NCBI GenBank assembly: GCA_030272835.1
Contig: SZOQ01000008.1
Coordinates: forward strand, 4,734 to 68,733
Direction of reading: 5' to 3'
DNA: 64,000 nt
Source: 2-12-FULL-60-25 sp003576745
Lineage (GTDB): Bacteria > Patescibacteriota > Patescibacteriia > 2-12-FULL-60-25
This document shows, piece by piece, positions 1 through 6,568 of this stretch. The stretch's first letter is position 1. Every line of letters starts with the position of its first letter. The notes beneath the pieces were generated by a model that made no database searches, was not told the origin of the DNA, and saw only the letters and a program-made list of their open reading frames with translations. The position numbers and the translations under genes are program-made.

Positions 1-104
1 CAAGTGATTCTGTGTTGGATGTTGGGGCATCGCTCTGGCCACGGGCCTTGCCGATGGTCATTCTGGACTGCCGCTCGCATCAGACGTTGATCGTTCATGG
101 CCAT
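1..104 (-). CDS. possible 5' end of a leftward gene cut by the window edge
   Basis: A leftward frame stays open from an ATG at 104 to the window edge (34 codons). A TATAAT-like -10 lies at 135-140 on this strand. However, the only purine-rich ribosome-binding site (AAAGGA, about 126-131) serves a different ATG at 120 that would encode just 18 residues. The start, and even the reality of the gene, are therefore unsure. No family is recognised. Confidence 0.2.
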   Translation of the reverse strand, partial: MAMNDQRLMRAAVQNDHRQGPWPERCPNIQHRIT

Positions 105-146
105 AGCGACGAACTGTCATCTCAATCCTTTCTGATTATACGATTC

Positions 147-183
147 AAAAACCCCCGTCACGATCGACATCGCGACGGGGGTT
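147..183 (-). terminator. intrinsic terminator of the 253-858 gene
   Basis: A GC-rich stem with CCCCCGTC and GACGGGGG arms is followed on the minus strand by a T run. It sits about 70 nt after the stop of the leftward 201-aa gene. Confidence 0.8.
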
Positions 184-252
184 AGAGAAAGACCAAGGGA
201 CAAAGGATCCGAGCACTATTTCAAGTGCCGAGGTTCCAAGCGTCCAAGGTCA

Positions 253-858
253 TCACTTGCGGAGAGCAACGAAACGGTAGTGCTCGAGCCACATGCTGTC
301 GGGATCGTCATAGCTCAGGCTCAGGTGGCGCTTGCCGCGGGCGTACCAGAGTTCCGGCACGCTGAGGTCGCCGTTCGGAAGACGCCACGAGGAGCCGAGA
401 GCCACGACGGGGAACTCACGCTGGAGATCCGGATGAGCGGCTCCGAGGAAGAGCAATTCCACGATCGAGGCGGGTTTGAGCCCCCTGCGATCGAGCTCGG
501 CCTTCACCTGGTCCGTCGTGAGCCTCTCGTCCAGATGGACGAGGACGACTTCGACCTCGCGCTTGCCATCGCTCTTCTTGAGCGGGAAATACGTCTCCGT
601 GATATTTTCGTTCACGTAGCCGTACTTGCCTGCTGCGATCATGTCGGCGAGGGTCTGCGACCGATCGATGGTGATACGGTAGACCGTCTCGGAGCCCTTT
701 TGTGCGGGCTCGCGGACCTCGACCCTGCCTTCGATGAGGGCCTGCAGATGGTCCATGATGTTTCTATAATCCAACGTTCCTTCGGCGACGCGGCGGATCA
801 GTTCGTCCGTGCGCCTCCGAAGTTTTCCGTACTGCTCGTCATCGACACATCGCGTCAT
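253..858 (-). CDS. conserved CPR-type hypothetical protein (201 aa)
   Basis: I do not recognise a characterised function. The protein is soluble, with no signal peptide or membrane segment. The N-terminal 60 residues are helical and charged. The C-terminal half carries a stretch (VVALGSSWR, then LSLSYDDPDSMWLEHYRFVAL) that resembles a repeated hypothetical family seen in many CPR genomes; that link is from memory, not a search. The start ATG at 858 is supported by a strong ribosome-binding site (AAAGGAGG, 7 nt upstream) and by a textbook promoter at 931-959. The gene is monocistronic, with its own terminator at 147-183. It belongs to the class of Shine-Dalgarno-led genes in this window. Confidence 0.75.
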   Translation of the reverse strand: MTRCVDDEQYGKLRRRTDELIRRVAEGTLDYRNIMDHLQALIEGRVEVREPAQKGSETVYRITIDRSQTLADMIAAGKYGYVNENITETYFPLKKSDGKREVEVVLVHLDERLTTDQVKAELDRRGLKPASIVELLFLGAAHPDLQREFPVVALGSSWRLPNGDLSVPELWYARGKRHLSLSYDDPDSMWLEHYRFVALRK

Positions 859-930
859 GACAAGCCTCCTTTGTAATAGGACATGCCCGTGTTCCGCACA
901 GGCGCGGGGCGTTCACGCGAACGACGTCAA

Positions 931-959
931 AATATAGCGTATGTTTGCGGTTTTGTCAA
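931..959 (-). promoter_or_regulatory. sigma70-type promoter for the 253-858 gene
   Basis: On the minus strand TTGACA (954-959) is separated by exactly 17 nt from TATATT (931-936). The -35 overlaps the stop codon of trmD. Transcription would start near 924, leaving a leader of about 65 nt with a strong Shine-Dalgarno sequence. Confidence 0.8.
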
Positions 960-1648
960 TGCATCCGATGCGCCTTTTTCCAGGCCTCGATGTCCTTATG
1001 ATGGCCGGACAAAAGAATCTTCGGCACCTTTATGCCGAGCCATGTTTCAGGACGGGTATATTGCGGGTACTCTCCTTCGCCGTCCGACCAGGATTCCTCG
1101 GCGAGCGATGCTTCTTTTCCGAGCACTCCCGGGACATGCCGCGCGATGGCGTCGGTCATGACAAGCGCGGGAAGCTCGCCGCCGGTAAGCACATATGGCC
1201 CGATGGAAAACACCTCATCCGCGAGCCGGTCCAGAATGCGCTGATCCATGCCTTCGTACCGGCCGCAAAGGAACACAATGCGGGTATAACGCGTGGCCAG
1301 GCGCGCGGCATCGGCATGCGTAAACGGCTTGCCGTTCGCGGCCGTGGCGATAACGCGCGCGCGCGCGGCGCCGGTTCGTCGGCGGCCGGTTTTGATATTC
1401 CGAAGTTTGAGCCATGCGAGCGCCTCCAAAAACGGCTGCGGTTTCATGAGCATGCCGGGTCCGCCGCCGAAAGGTTTGTCGTCCACGGTTTTATGCCTGT
1501 CATGCGTCCAGCGGCGCAGATTGTGCGCATGAAAAGAGAGGAGGCGCTTCCGCGCCGCCCGTCCCAACATCGATGCCTGAACATACGGATGAATGACTTC
1601 CGGAAAAATCGTCAGGTAATCGAAACGTAATGTCTTTCGTTTAGCCAT
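956..1648 (-). CDS. trmD: tRNA (guanine-N1-)-methyltransferase TrmD
   Basis: TrmD methylates N1 of G37 in tRNAs with G36, which prevents +1 frameshifting, using S-adenosylmethionine in a trefoil-knot fold. Family hallmarks seen are FDYLTIFPE at the N-terminus, DDKPFGGGPGMLMKP (substrate/SAM loop), FLCGRYEGMDQRI and SIGPYVLTGGELPALVM (knot), plus a C-terminal EYPQYTRPE segment. Length is 230 aa from the ATG at 1648, close to the usual 230-250. An in-frame TTG at 1657 would begin inside the T run of the upstream terminator and is unlikely. trmD lies downstream of rpsP and khpA, matching the classical rpsP-khpA-trmD order, but a terminator hairpin separates each pair. Confidence 0.96.
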   Translation of the reverse strand: MAKRKTLRFDYLTIFPEVIHPYVQASMLGRAARKRLLSFHAHNLRRWTHDRHKTVDDKPFGGGPGMLMKPQPFLEALAWLKLRNIKTGRRRTGAARARVIATAANGKPFTHADAARLATRYTRIVFLCGRYEGMDQRILDRLADEVFSIGPYVLTGGELPALVMTDAIARHVPGVLGKEASLAEESWSDGEGEYPQYTRPETWLGIKVPKILLSGHHKDIEAWKKAHRMH

Positions 1649-1655
1649 ACATAGC

Positions 1656-1685
1656 AAAAACCATGGGGATCATCCCATGGTTTTT
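1656..1685. terminator. perfect bidirectional hairpin between khpA and trmD
   Basis: The arms CCATGGG and CCCATGG are flanked by A5 and T5, giving a terminator readable on both strands. On the minus strand its T run ends only about 8 nt before the trmD ATG. Confidence 0.85.
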
Positions 1686-1701
1686 GCGACTTGTCGATAA
1701 T

Positions 1702-2064
1702 TTAGATGCCGAGATCCGCGAGGTCCTGATCGGTGACCATCCCCGCCTCGCCATGCGTGGCGCTGCCGCCGACGGACTGCGACTTCCGCTCCTGATGTTC
1801 GCGCCGAAGTTCATCCGGCTCGAAAATTTTCAGGTTCACGCGCGCATTTTCTTTGGCGCCGACCGTTTTCAGAAGAATACGGAGAGCACGGGCGGTTTGG
1901 CCCTGACGGCCGATAATATATCCCATGTCGTCCTGATTAATATGGAGCGTAATGAGCACGCCCCGGTCATCCACGGTCCGTTCGGTCCGGACATCCTCTG
2001 GATGATTAACAAGCGCCTTTACGGCATACTCAACGAACTCCTGATCCTTATACGCTTCAGCCAT
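1702..2064 (-). CDS. khpA: KH-domain RNA-binding protein, KhpA/YlqC type
   Basis: A single type II KH domain protein of 120 aa. The GxxG loop is visible as GRQG within YIIGRQGQTARALRILL, and FVEYAVKALVNHPEDV at the N-terminus is typical of KhpA. Family members bind RNA and partner KhpB in cell-division and sRNA control; that role is inferred from the family. The ATG at 2064 fits the family start; a longer in-frame extension to 2142 has no family support. The C-terminal tail (about residues 90-120) is polar and probably disordered. It sits between rpsP and trmD, the usual bacterial order. Confidence 0.9.
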   Translation of the reverse strand: MAEAYKDQEFVEYAVKALVNHPEDVRTERTVDDRGVLITLHINQDDMGYIIGRQGQTARALRILLKTVGAKENARVNLKIFEPDELRREHQERKSQSVGGSATHGEAGMVTDQDLADLGI

Positions 2065-2186
2065 AACGTAGATGTAAATGAGCTTCTGCTCTATTGGGTT
2101 AAGGAATGTGTGGCGAAAGCTGTCGGACCGCGCCGTGCGCAAGTGCGCACAAAGAGGGACATTCTTTCGTCGTGCCAGAGCATAGC

Positions 2187-2218
2187 AAAAACACCCGCCC
2201 TTGGGAAGGGCGGGTGTG
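2187..2218 (-). terminator. intrinsic terminator after rpsP
   Basis: ACACCCGCCC and GGGCGGGTGT arms are followed by a T run on the minus strand, 12 nt after the rpsP stop. Confidence 0.85.
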
Positions 2219-2229
2219 GCATATTCGCG

Positions 2230-2718
2230 TTATTCGGCAGGTTTCTCTTCTGCAGACGGCGGGGCAGTTTCCGGCAGGACAGCGGCTTCCGGTTGCGGTT
2301 CCGGTCGGGAATCTAATGCTTCCGTGGCGGCTTCGGCTTGAGCTTTCGCCCGCTCTTCCGCCATGCGCGCTTCTTCTTTTGCTTTTGCATCCTCGACCGC
2401 TTTTTTCTCCTCTTCACGTTTGAGGTTCAGCTTTTCCTTGCGCGTCGTTGAAAGCCGCATGGTCTTCCGCTTGTCTCCCTCGAGAATACGCTGATCAACC
2501 AGCAAATTCCATACGGTTTCGGAAGGCTGGGCTCCCTTGTCGAGCCATGCCTTGATCCGGTCAGCCTTCAGCTGGATATCGACCGGATTGGCGCGCGGGT
2601 TATAGGTGCCCAAATTCTCCAAATAATCCCCGAGCGGGTCCTTGGTCTTTTCGCACACGATAAGTCGGTACATGGGGGCATTCCGCTTCCCGACCCGGCG
2701 CAATCGGATACTTAACAT
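2230..2718 (-). CDS. rpsP: 30S ribosomal protein S16 with long charged C-terminal tail
   Basis: The S16 core covers residues 1 to about 80 (MLSIRLRRVGKRNAPMYRL, then DPLGDYLENLGTYNP and IKAWLDKGAQPSETV). It assembles early into the 5' domain of 16S rRNA. The protein is 162 aa, about twice the core length. The extra 75 residues are a Lys/Glu/Ala-rich helix followed by a Pro/Glu/Ala tail, a common but lineage-variable S16 extension. The start at 2718 begins directly with the family N-terminus and lies 10 nt after a -10 TACGAT (TTGACG-17-TACGAT), so the mRNA is probably leaderless; no Shine-Dalgarno sequence is present. Confidence 0.95.
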   Translation of the reverse strand: MLSIRLRRVGKRNAPMYRLIVCEKTKDPLGDYLENLGTYNPRANPVDIQLKADRIKAWLDKGAQPSETVWNLLVDQRILEGDKRKTMRLSTTRKEKLNLKREEEKKAVEDAKAKEEARMAEERAKAQAEAATEALDSRPEPQPEAAVLPETAPPSAEEKPAE

Positions 2719-2728
2719 AGGTGGCGGA

Positions 2729-2757
2729 ATCGTAATGGAAAGAGGGCATTCCGTCAA
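2729..2757 (-). promoter_or_regulatory. promoter giving leaderless rpsP mRNA
   Basis: TTGACG (2752-2757), a 17-nt spacer, and TACGAT (2729-2734) on the minus strand. The ATG begins 10 nt after the -10, so transcription should start at or within a few bases of the ATG. Confidence 0.7.
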
Positions 2758-2794
2758 GCAGGCGGAGGGTTCATCCGGCGGGGGAGGACAAACA

Positions 2795-2831
2795 AAAAGC
2801 CCCAGTACCCTGCCGGTCGGATACTGGGGCG
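2795..2831 (-). terminator. intrinsic terminator of the 2836-3657 gene
   Basis: GCCCCAGTA and TACTGGGGC arms with a T run on the minus strand, directly after the stop codon. Confidence 0.85.
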
Positions 2832-2835
2832 AAAT

Positions 2836-3657
2836 TCAGGACATGATGATGACGGCCGCGGGTCCGCTCCCGTCTTCGGGGCGGAAGAGACTGGCGTTCC
2901 ATTCCCCGCTACGCCTAGTGGCAAGGAGAACTCTCCGTTCGCCTCCGGATTCCTCCGCATATGTCCCGCCGAGAATGACGTCGGGAAACGGCACATCGTG
3001 CTGAAGCACGAACCATGCGAAGCTCGCCAGGTCCATGAGAAAATCACTTGATGCGACATCGCCGCGCTGGCAATCCAAAAAGGTTCGCCAGGCCACATGC
3101 CGCGGATCCACGCCCACAAGCCCTACGCCCGCCTGCGAAAAACGGACGGCCGGATCCTGCGGACCCACGAGATGTTGGCAAGCGTCGAGGAGATCGCCGC
3201 TCGCCCTCACGGATGCCGCGTCCAAGAGCGTTTCCGTATGAACGTCCCATGAAAAGAACGGAAGGCACAGACCATGATGGGCGGGAAGGCGCATGTCATT
3301 GGCCGCGGCGCCGATGCGCTTGGTGAATTCGGCGTCAGGCACCGAGAGCTTGGAGGGAACGCCCGCTTTCAGCATGCGGCTCGCGGCCTTTCTGAGCATT
3401 TCGCGGATCCTGTTGCGGTTGCCGTGCAGACCCGCGAAGCTTTGCGGCTCGCGAACGGGGTAGGTGATGGCATCGACGTTCGCAATGTCCTCTTCGCTCG
3501 GCCGACGCACCTCCCAGGAAACAAACGGAAGTCTCGAGCTTTGACGCACCTTGGCGCGCGCGAGCCACATCGGATTGCTGGGGGCGCGGGTTCGCGATTC
3601 CATGGTGGAATTCGGCCCCATTCCCATGAATGTACGGTCAGATTTATCATCCGGCAT
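2836..3657 (-). CDS. hypothetical protein (273 aa)
   Basis: Not recognised. It is a soluble, mixed-composition protein without signal peptide, membrane segment or evident repeats. The N-terminal 30 residues are polar and Met/Ser-rich. A central block (FVSWEVRRPSEEDIANVDAITYPV) and the echo FFSWDVHTETLLDAASV, about 110 residues later, share an F-S-W-[ED]-V core and may mark two related halves; this is my reading only. The start at 3657 is chosen because GAGGAGGACGGA precedes the ATG; the longer open frame to 3921 overlaps gdhA and looks like a shadow. It is single and has its own terminator. It belongs to the Shine-Dalgarno-led class. Confidence 0.75.
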   Translation of the reverse strand: MPDDKSDRTFMGMGPNSTMESRTRAPSNPMWLARAKVRQSSRLPFVSWEVRRPSEEDIANVDAITYPVREPQSFAGLHGNRNRIREMLRKAASRMLKAGVPSKLSVPDAEFTKRIGAAANDMRLPAHHGLCLPFFSWDVHTETLLDAASVRASGDLLDACQHLVGPQDPAVRFSQAGVGLVGVDPRHVAWRTFLDCQRGDVASSDFLMDLASFAWFVLQHDVPFPDVILGGTYAEESGGERRVLLATRRSGEWNASLFRPEDGSGPAAVIIMS

Positions 3658-3715
3658 TCCGTCCTCCTCGCTCCGTGAAAGAGCATTCTCAACCTTGCAG
3701 AAAAAAGCGCATTCG

Positions 3716-4966
3716 TCAAGACGCGGCCCGGCTCCTTCGCTCCTGTTCCGCCGCGGCCACGCGCTCGAGCGCCAAGGCATATGCCGCGATCCGAAACGGA
3801 AGATTGCGCGAGGATGCAAAGGTAAAAAGATCGGTCGCGGCCGAACGCATGGTCGCTTCCAGCCGTTCATGCACCCGCTCTTCGCTCCAGCGCTCACCCT
3901 CCATATTCTGCAGCCACTCAAAAAAACTCACGACCACGCCGCCCGCATTGGCGAGCACGTCGGGGATAACGTGGACGCCCGCTTTCCGAAGCAGGACATC
4001 GGCCTCCCGGGTTGTAGGCCCATTGGCCGCCTCGAGGACGACCTTCGCCTGAACGGCCTGCGCGTTCTCCTCCGTAATTTGATTTTCCAATGCCGCAGGG
4101 ACCAGAACACCGCATGGAAGCGCAAAGATGCCAGCCGGATCGAACGGCCGCGCGCCGGAAAATCCTTTCACGGATCCCGAAACATTCTTGTGCGCGATGA
4201 GCGAGGGGACATCGATCCCCTGCTCCTCATGCATGGCGCCATGCGAGTCCGAAACCGCGATAACGCGATACCCATGCCGGAAAAACTGCAAGGCAACTTC
4301 CTGTCCCGCGTTCCCGAATCCCTGTACGGCAACGGTGATTGTTTCATTATCCAAACCGAGAAGCGGCCGGAGGGCATCGAATACCAAAAACACGCCCGTT
4401 CCCGTGGCCGTCGAGCGCCCCTGTGACCCGCCGGCTGCAAGACTTTTTCCCGTGACCACGGCCGGCGCATTCTGCCCGGCGATTCTGGCATATTCATCGG
4501 CGAACCAGTCCATAACCGCGGCATCCGTGTTCACGTCCGGAGCGGGAACGTCTTTGGAGGGCCCGATGACATCGGCAAAGGCTCGGACGAAGGCGCGCGT
4601 GAGGGCTTCTTTTTCCGTCGATGACAGCGCTTTTCCGTCAATGGCTGCTCCGCCCTTGCCACCGCCGAACGGAATGCCCGCAAGCGCGCATTTAATCATC
4701 ATCGCGCATGCGAGAGCGCGGACTTCATCCAAATCCACGCGTTCATGAAAACGAATGCCTCCCTTATAGGGGCCGCGCGCGTTATTCCATTGCACGCGAT
4801 ACGCGGGAATTTCGCGGAGCGCGCCATCATCCATGCGGACAAAAAGCCTGGCGTGAATTTCCCGATGCGGCGTGCTCAATATGGCGAGCGTATCCGCGTC
4901 GAGCTGAACGGCAAAAGCCGCTTCGCGAAGCGATGCAAGTACGTTTTCGAGATAGGAAGACATCAT
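3716..4966 (-). CDS. gdhA: Glu/Leu/Phe/Val dehydrogenase (glutamate dehydrogenase family)
   Basis: NAD(P)-dependent oxidative deamination of an amino acid, most often glutamate to 2-oxoglutarate and ammonia. The N-terminal substrate domain has WNNARGPYKGGIRFH, and PFGGGKGG carries the catalytic lysine (about residue 104). The signature PAPDVNTDAAVMDWF follows. The Rossmann half has VAVQGFGNAGQ (about residues 213-223). Length 416 aa is normal for hexameric bacterial enzymes. The start is ATG 4966 or 4963 (adjacent Met codons). No ribosome-binding site is visible, and the upstream 90 bp is mosaic repeat sequence. Substrate specificity cannot be fixed from motifs alone. Amino-acid catabolism of this kind is sparse in CPR genomes. 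Confidence 0.93.
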   Translation of the reverse strand: MMSSYLENVLASLREAAFAVQLDADTLAILSTPHREIHARLFVRMDDGALREIPAYRVQWNNARGPYKGGIRFHERVDLDEVRALACAMMIKCALAGIPFGGGKGGAAIDGKALSSTEKEALTRAFVRAFADVIGPSKDVPAPDVNTDAAVMDWFADEYARIAGQNAPAVVTGKSLAAGGSQGRSTATGTGVFLVFDALRPLLGLDNETITVAVQGFGNAGQEVALQFFRHGYRVIAVSDSHGAMHEEQGIDVPSLIAHKNVSGSVKGFSGARPFDPAGIFALPCGVLVPAALENQITEENAQAVQAKVVLEAANGPTTREADVLLRKAGVHVIPDVLANAGGVVVSFFEWLQNMEGERWSEERVHERLEATMRSAATDLFTFASSRNLPFRIAAYALALERVAAAEQERRSRAAS

Positions 4967-4970
4967 TTTG

Positions 4971-5090
4971 GGCTAAGGGCTAAGGGCAGATTATGGTTTT
5001 CCTACGCCCTACGCAACCACGTCCTACAGGGCGCTGCTTGCCGCGCCCCCTACATCCTACTTCCCACTCCCTACGTCCTGTTCCCGTTCT
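4971..5090. repeat. intergenic mosaic repeat, copy 1
   Basis: Shares with the copies at 6011, 8637 and 27400 the words GGGCTAAGGGC, AGATTATGG, CTACGCAACCACGTCCTAC and ACTCCCTACGTCCTG, in the same order. Its right end overlaps the last codons of trxB. Confidence 0.7.
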
Positions 5091-6004
5091 GACAAATACC
5101 GCTCGGCTTCGAGCGCGGCCATACACCCGGTGCCTGCGGCTGTAATGGCCTGCCGGTATCGCGCATCAATCAGATCGCCACAGGCAAAAAGCCCCGGCGT
5201 TTTTGTGGACGCCGTTCCGGGTTTCGTTATCACATATCCCTTGTCGTCCAGGTCGGCAAGATCCTTTACCAGGCCGGAATTCGGCGAATGCCCGATGGCG
5301 GCAAAGACGCCGTCAATCGGCATCTCGCGCTCGCTCCCGTCTGCGGTCGAGCGGAGACGTACGCCGGTAACCTTCCCCTCGTCCCGGCCGAGGATATCTG
5401 CGACTTCGCTATTCCAGATGACATGAATTTTAGGATTCTTCAAAATACGCTCCTGCATAATTTTGGACGCGCGAAACGCATCGCGTCGATGCACAATGGT
5501 GACCGTGTCGGCGAATCTTGTAAGAAAATTCGCTTCTTCCATGGCGCTGTCTCCTCCGCCGACCACAATGACGCGCTTCCCTTTGAAGAAAAACCCGTCA
5601 CAGGTTGCGCAGGCAGATACACCTTTGCCGTAGAGCGCCTTTTCCGACTCCAGACCCAGCCTCCGTGCGGATGCGCCCGTGGAAAGAATAACGGCCATGG
5701 CCTGATGCATTTTTCCATTGGCAGATACGGCAAAACCTCCATCCGGCTCCCTGCGAAGCTCATCAACGCGCTCGGAACGAATGTCCGCGCCGAAACGCGC
5801 TGCCTGTCTTTTGCATCTCTCCATGAGATCCGGCCCCAAAAGGCCGTCCGGGAATCCGGGAAAATTTTCGACCTCGGTGGTGGTCATGAGCTGGCCGCCC
5901 GGCTCGTCACCTTCAAACACGAGCGGTTCCAAATTCGCCCGCGACGCATAGATTGCGGCCGTCCAGCCGGCAGGACCGGATCCGATGATAATAAGATTCT
6001 TCAT
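5057..6004 (-). CDS. trxB: thioredoxin-disulfide reductase
   Basis: FAD enzyme that reduces thioredoxin with NADPH. Seen: FAD motif GSGPAG (8-13), redox-active CATC (132-135), pyridine-nucleotide motif GGGDSA (149-154), and C-terminal FACGDLIDARYRQAITAAGTG. Length 315 aa is typical. It lies immediately upstream of gdhA and downstream of trxA in a leftward run, so enzyme and substrate genes are neighbours separated by mosaic repeats. Odd: the last residues after YLSE (REQDVGSGK and stop) are encoded by the intergenic mosaic word GGGAACAGGACGTAGGGAG, so the natural stop appears to have been displaced or supplied by repeat DNA. Confidence 0.96.
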   Translation of the reverse strand: MKNLIIIGSGPAGWTAAIYASRANLEPLVFEGDEPGGQLMTTTEVENFPGFPDGLLGPDLMERCKRQAARFGADIRSERVDELRREPDGGFAVSANGKMHQAMAVILSTGASARRLGLESEKALYGKGVSACATCDGFFFKGKRVIVVGGGDSAMEEANFLTRFADTVTIVHRRDAFRASKIMQERILKNPKIHVIWNSEVADILGRDEGKVTGVRLRSTADGSEREMPIDGVFAAIGHSPNSGLVKDLADLDDKGYVITKPGTASTKTPGLFACGDLIDARYRQAITAAGTGCMAALEAERYLSEREQDVGSGK

Positions 6005-6010
6005 ATAACT

Positions 6011-6177
6011 TATGGCCCATGCCTTACGAACCTACGAACGTATGGATCCAAGGGCTAAGGGTTCGGGGAAAATTATGTCCCCCCTACGCAACCACGTCCT
6101 ACGCAACTACGTACTCTTCCCCCCTACGTCCTACGCAACTACGAAACCCCGCTCCCTACTCCCTGTTCCGCACCCCG
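6011..6177. repeat. intergenic mosaic repeat, copy 2
   Basis: In order: CCTTACGAACCTACGAACG, AAGGGCTAAGGG, hairpin GGGGAAAATTATGTCCCC, CCTACGCAACCACGTCC, CTACGCAACTACGTACTC, a second CTACGCAACTACG, then CTCCCTACTCCCTG. It fills the whole trxA-trxB gap. Confidence 0.85.
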
Positions 6178-6498
6178 CTACCCAAGATGCTTCTGCAATG
6201 TATTGAGCATGTCTTCTTTGGACATGGTTCCCACCATTTGCTCGGCGACTTGCCCTCCCTTGAAAACCAGAAAGGTCGGGATGGACATGATGCCGTATTG
6301 CCCGGGATAGTTCGGATGCTCGTCCACATTCATTTTGCCGACCGTCAACCGGCCTTCGAGTTCGCCGGCGATCTCATCTATAATCGGACTCATCACGCGG
6401 CAGGGGCCGCACCACGGCGCCCAAAAGTCCACCAGGACCGGCTTCGGGGATTTCAGAACCCGCTCCTCAAAATTTTGATCAGTAAAGATGTGTTCCAT
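6178..6498 (-). CDS. trxA: thioredoxin
   Basis: Small dithiol oxidoreductase, 106 aa, with the active site WCGPC at residues 29-33 inside VDFWAPWCGPC and the cis-proline segment MSIPTFLVFKGG. It is reduced by the adjacent trxB product. The start at 6498 (MEHIFTDQNFEERV) is 8 nt after a -10 TACTCT with a TTGCGG -35 at 17 nt (6507-6535), consistent with a leaderless mRNA; a longer in-frame start at 6555 would lie within the infB terminator. Confidence 0.95.
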   Translation of the reverse strand: MEHIFTDQNFEERVLKSPKPVLVDFWAPWCGPCRVMSPIIDEIAGELEGRLTVGKMNVDEHPNYPGQYGIMSIPTFLVFKGGQVAEQMVGTMSKEDMLNTLQKHLG

Positions 6499-6506
6499 AC
6501 GCGACA

Positions 6507-6535
6507 AGAGTAACGGGCGGCCGGAACATCCGCAA
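6507..6535 (-). promoter_or_regulatory. promoter giving leaderless trxA mRNA
   Basis: Minus strand TTGCGG (6530-6535), 17 nt, TACTCT (6507-6512), then 8 nt to the ATG. Confidence 0.55.
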
Positions 6536-6539
6536 GAGG

Positions 6540-6566
6540 GAAAACATCCCGGCAAACCGGGATGTT
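6540..6566 (-). terminator. intrinsic terminator after infB
   Basis: AACATCCCGG and CCGGGATGTT arms, 3 nt after the infB stop. The same hairpin core occurs at 20040-20069 after tRNA-Arg. Confidence 0.8.
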
Positions 6567-6568
6567 AT

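Noticed and set aside
3551..4426. 291-codon open frame on the plus strand
   Set aside because: Antisense to gdhA with no recognisable protein feature.
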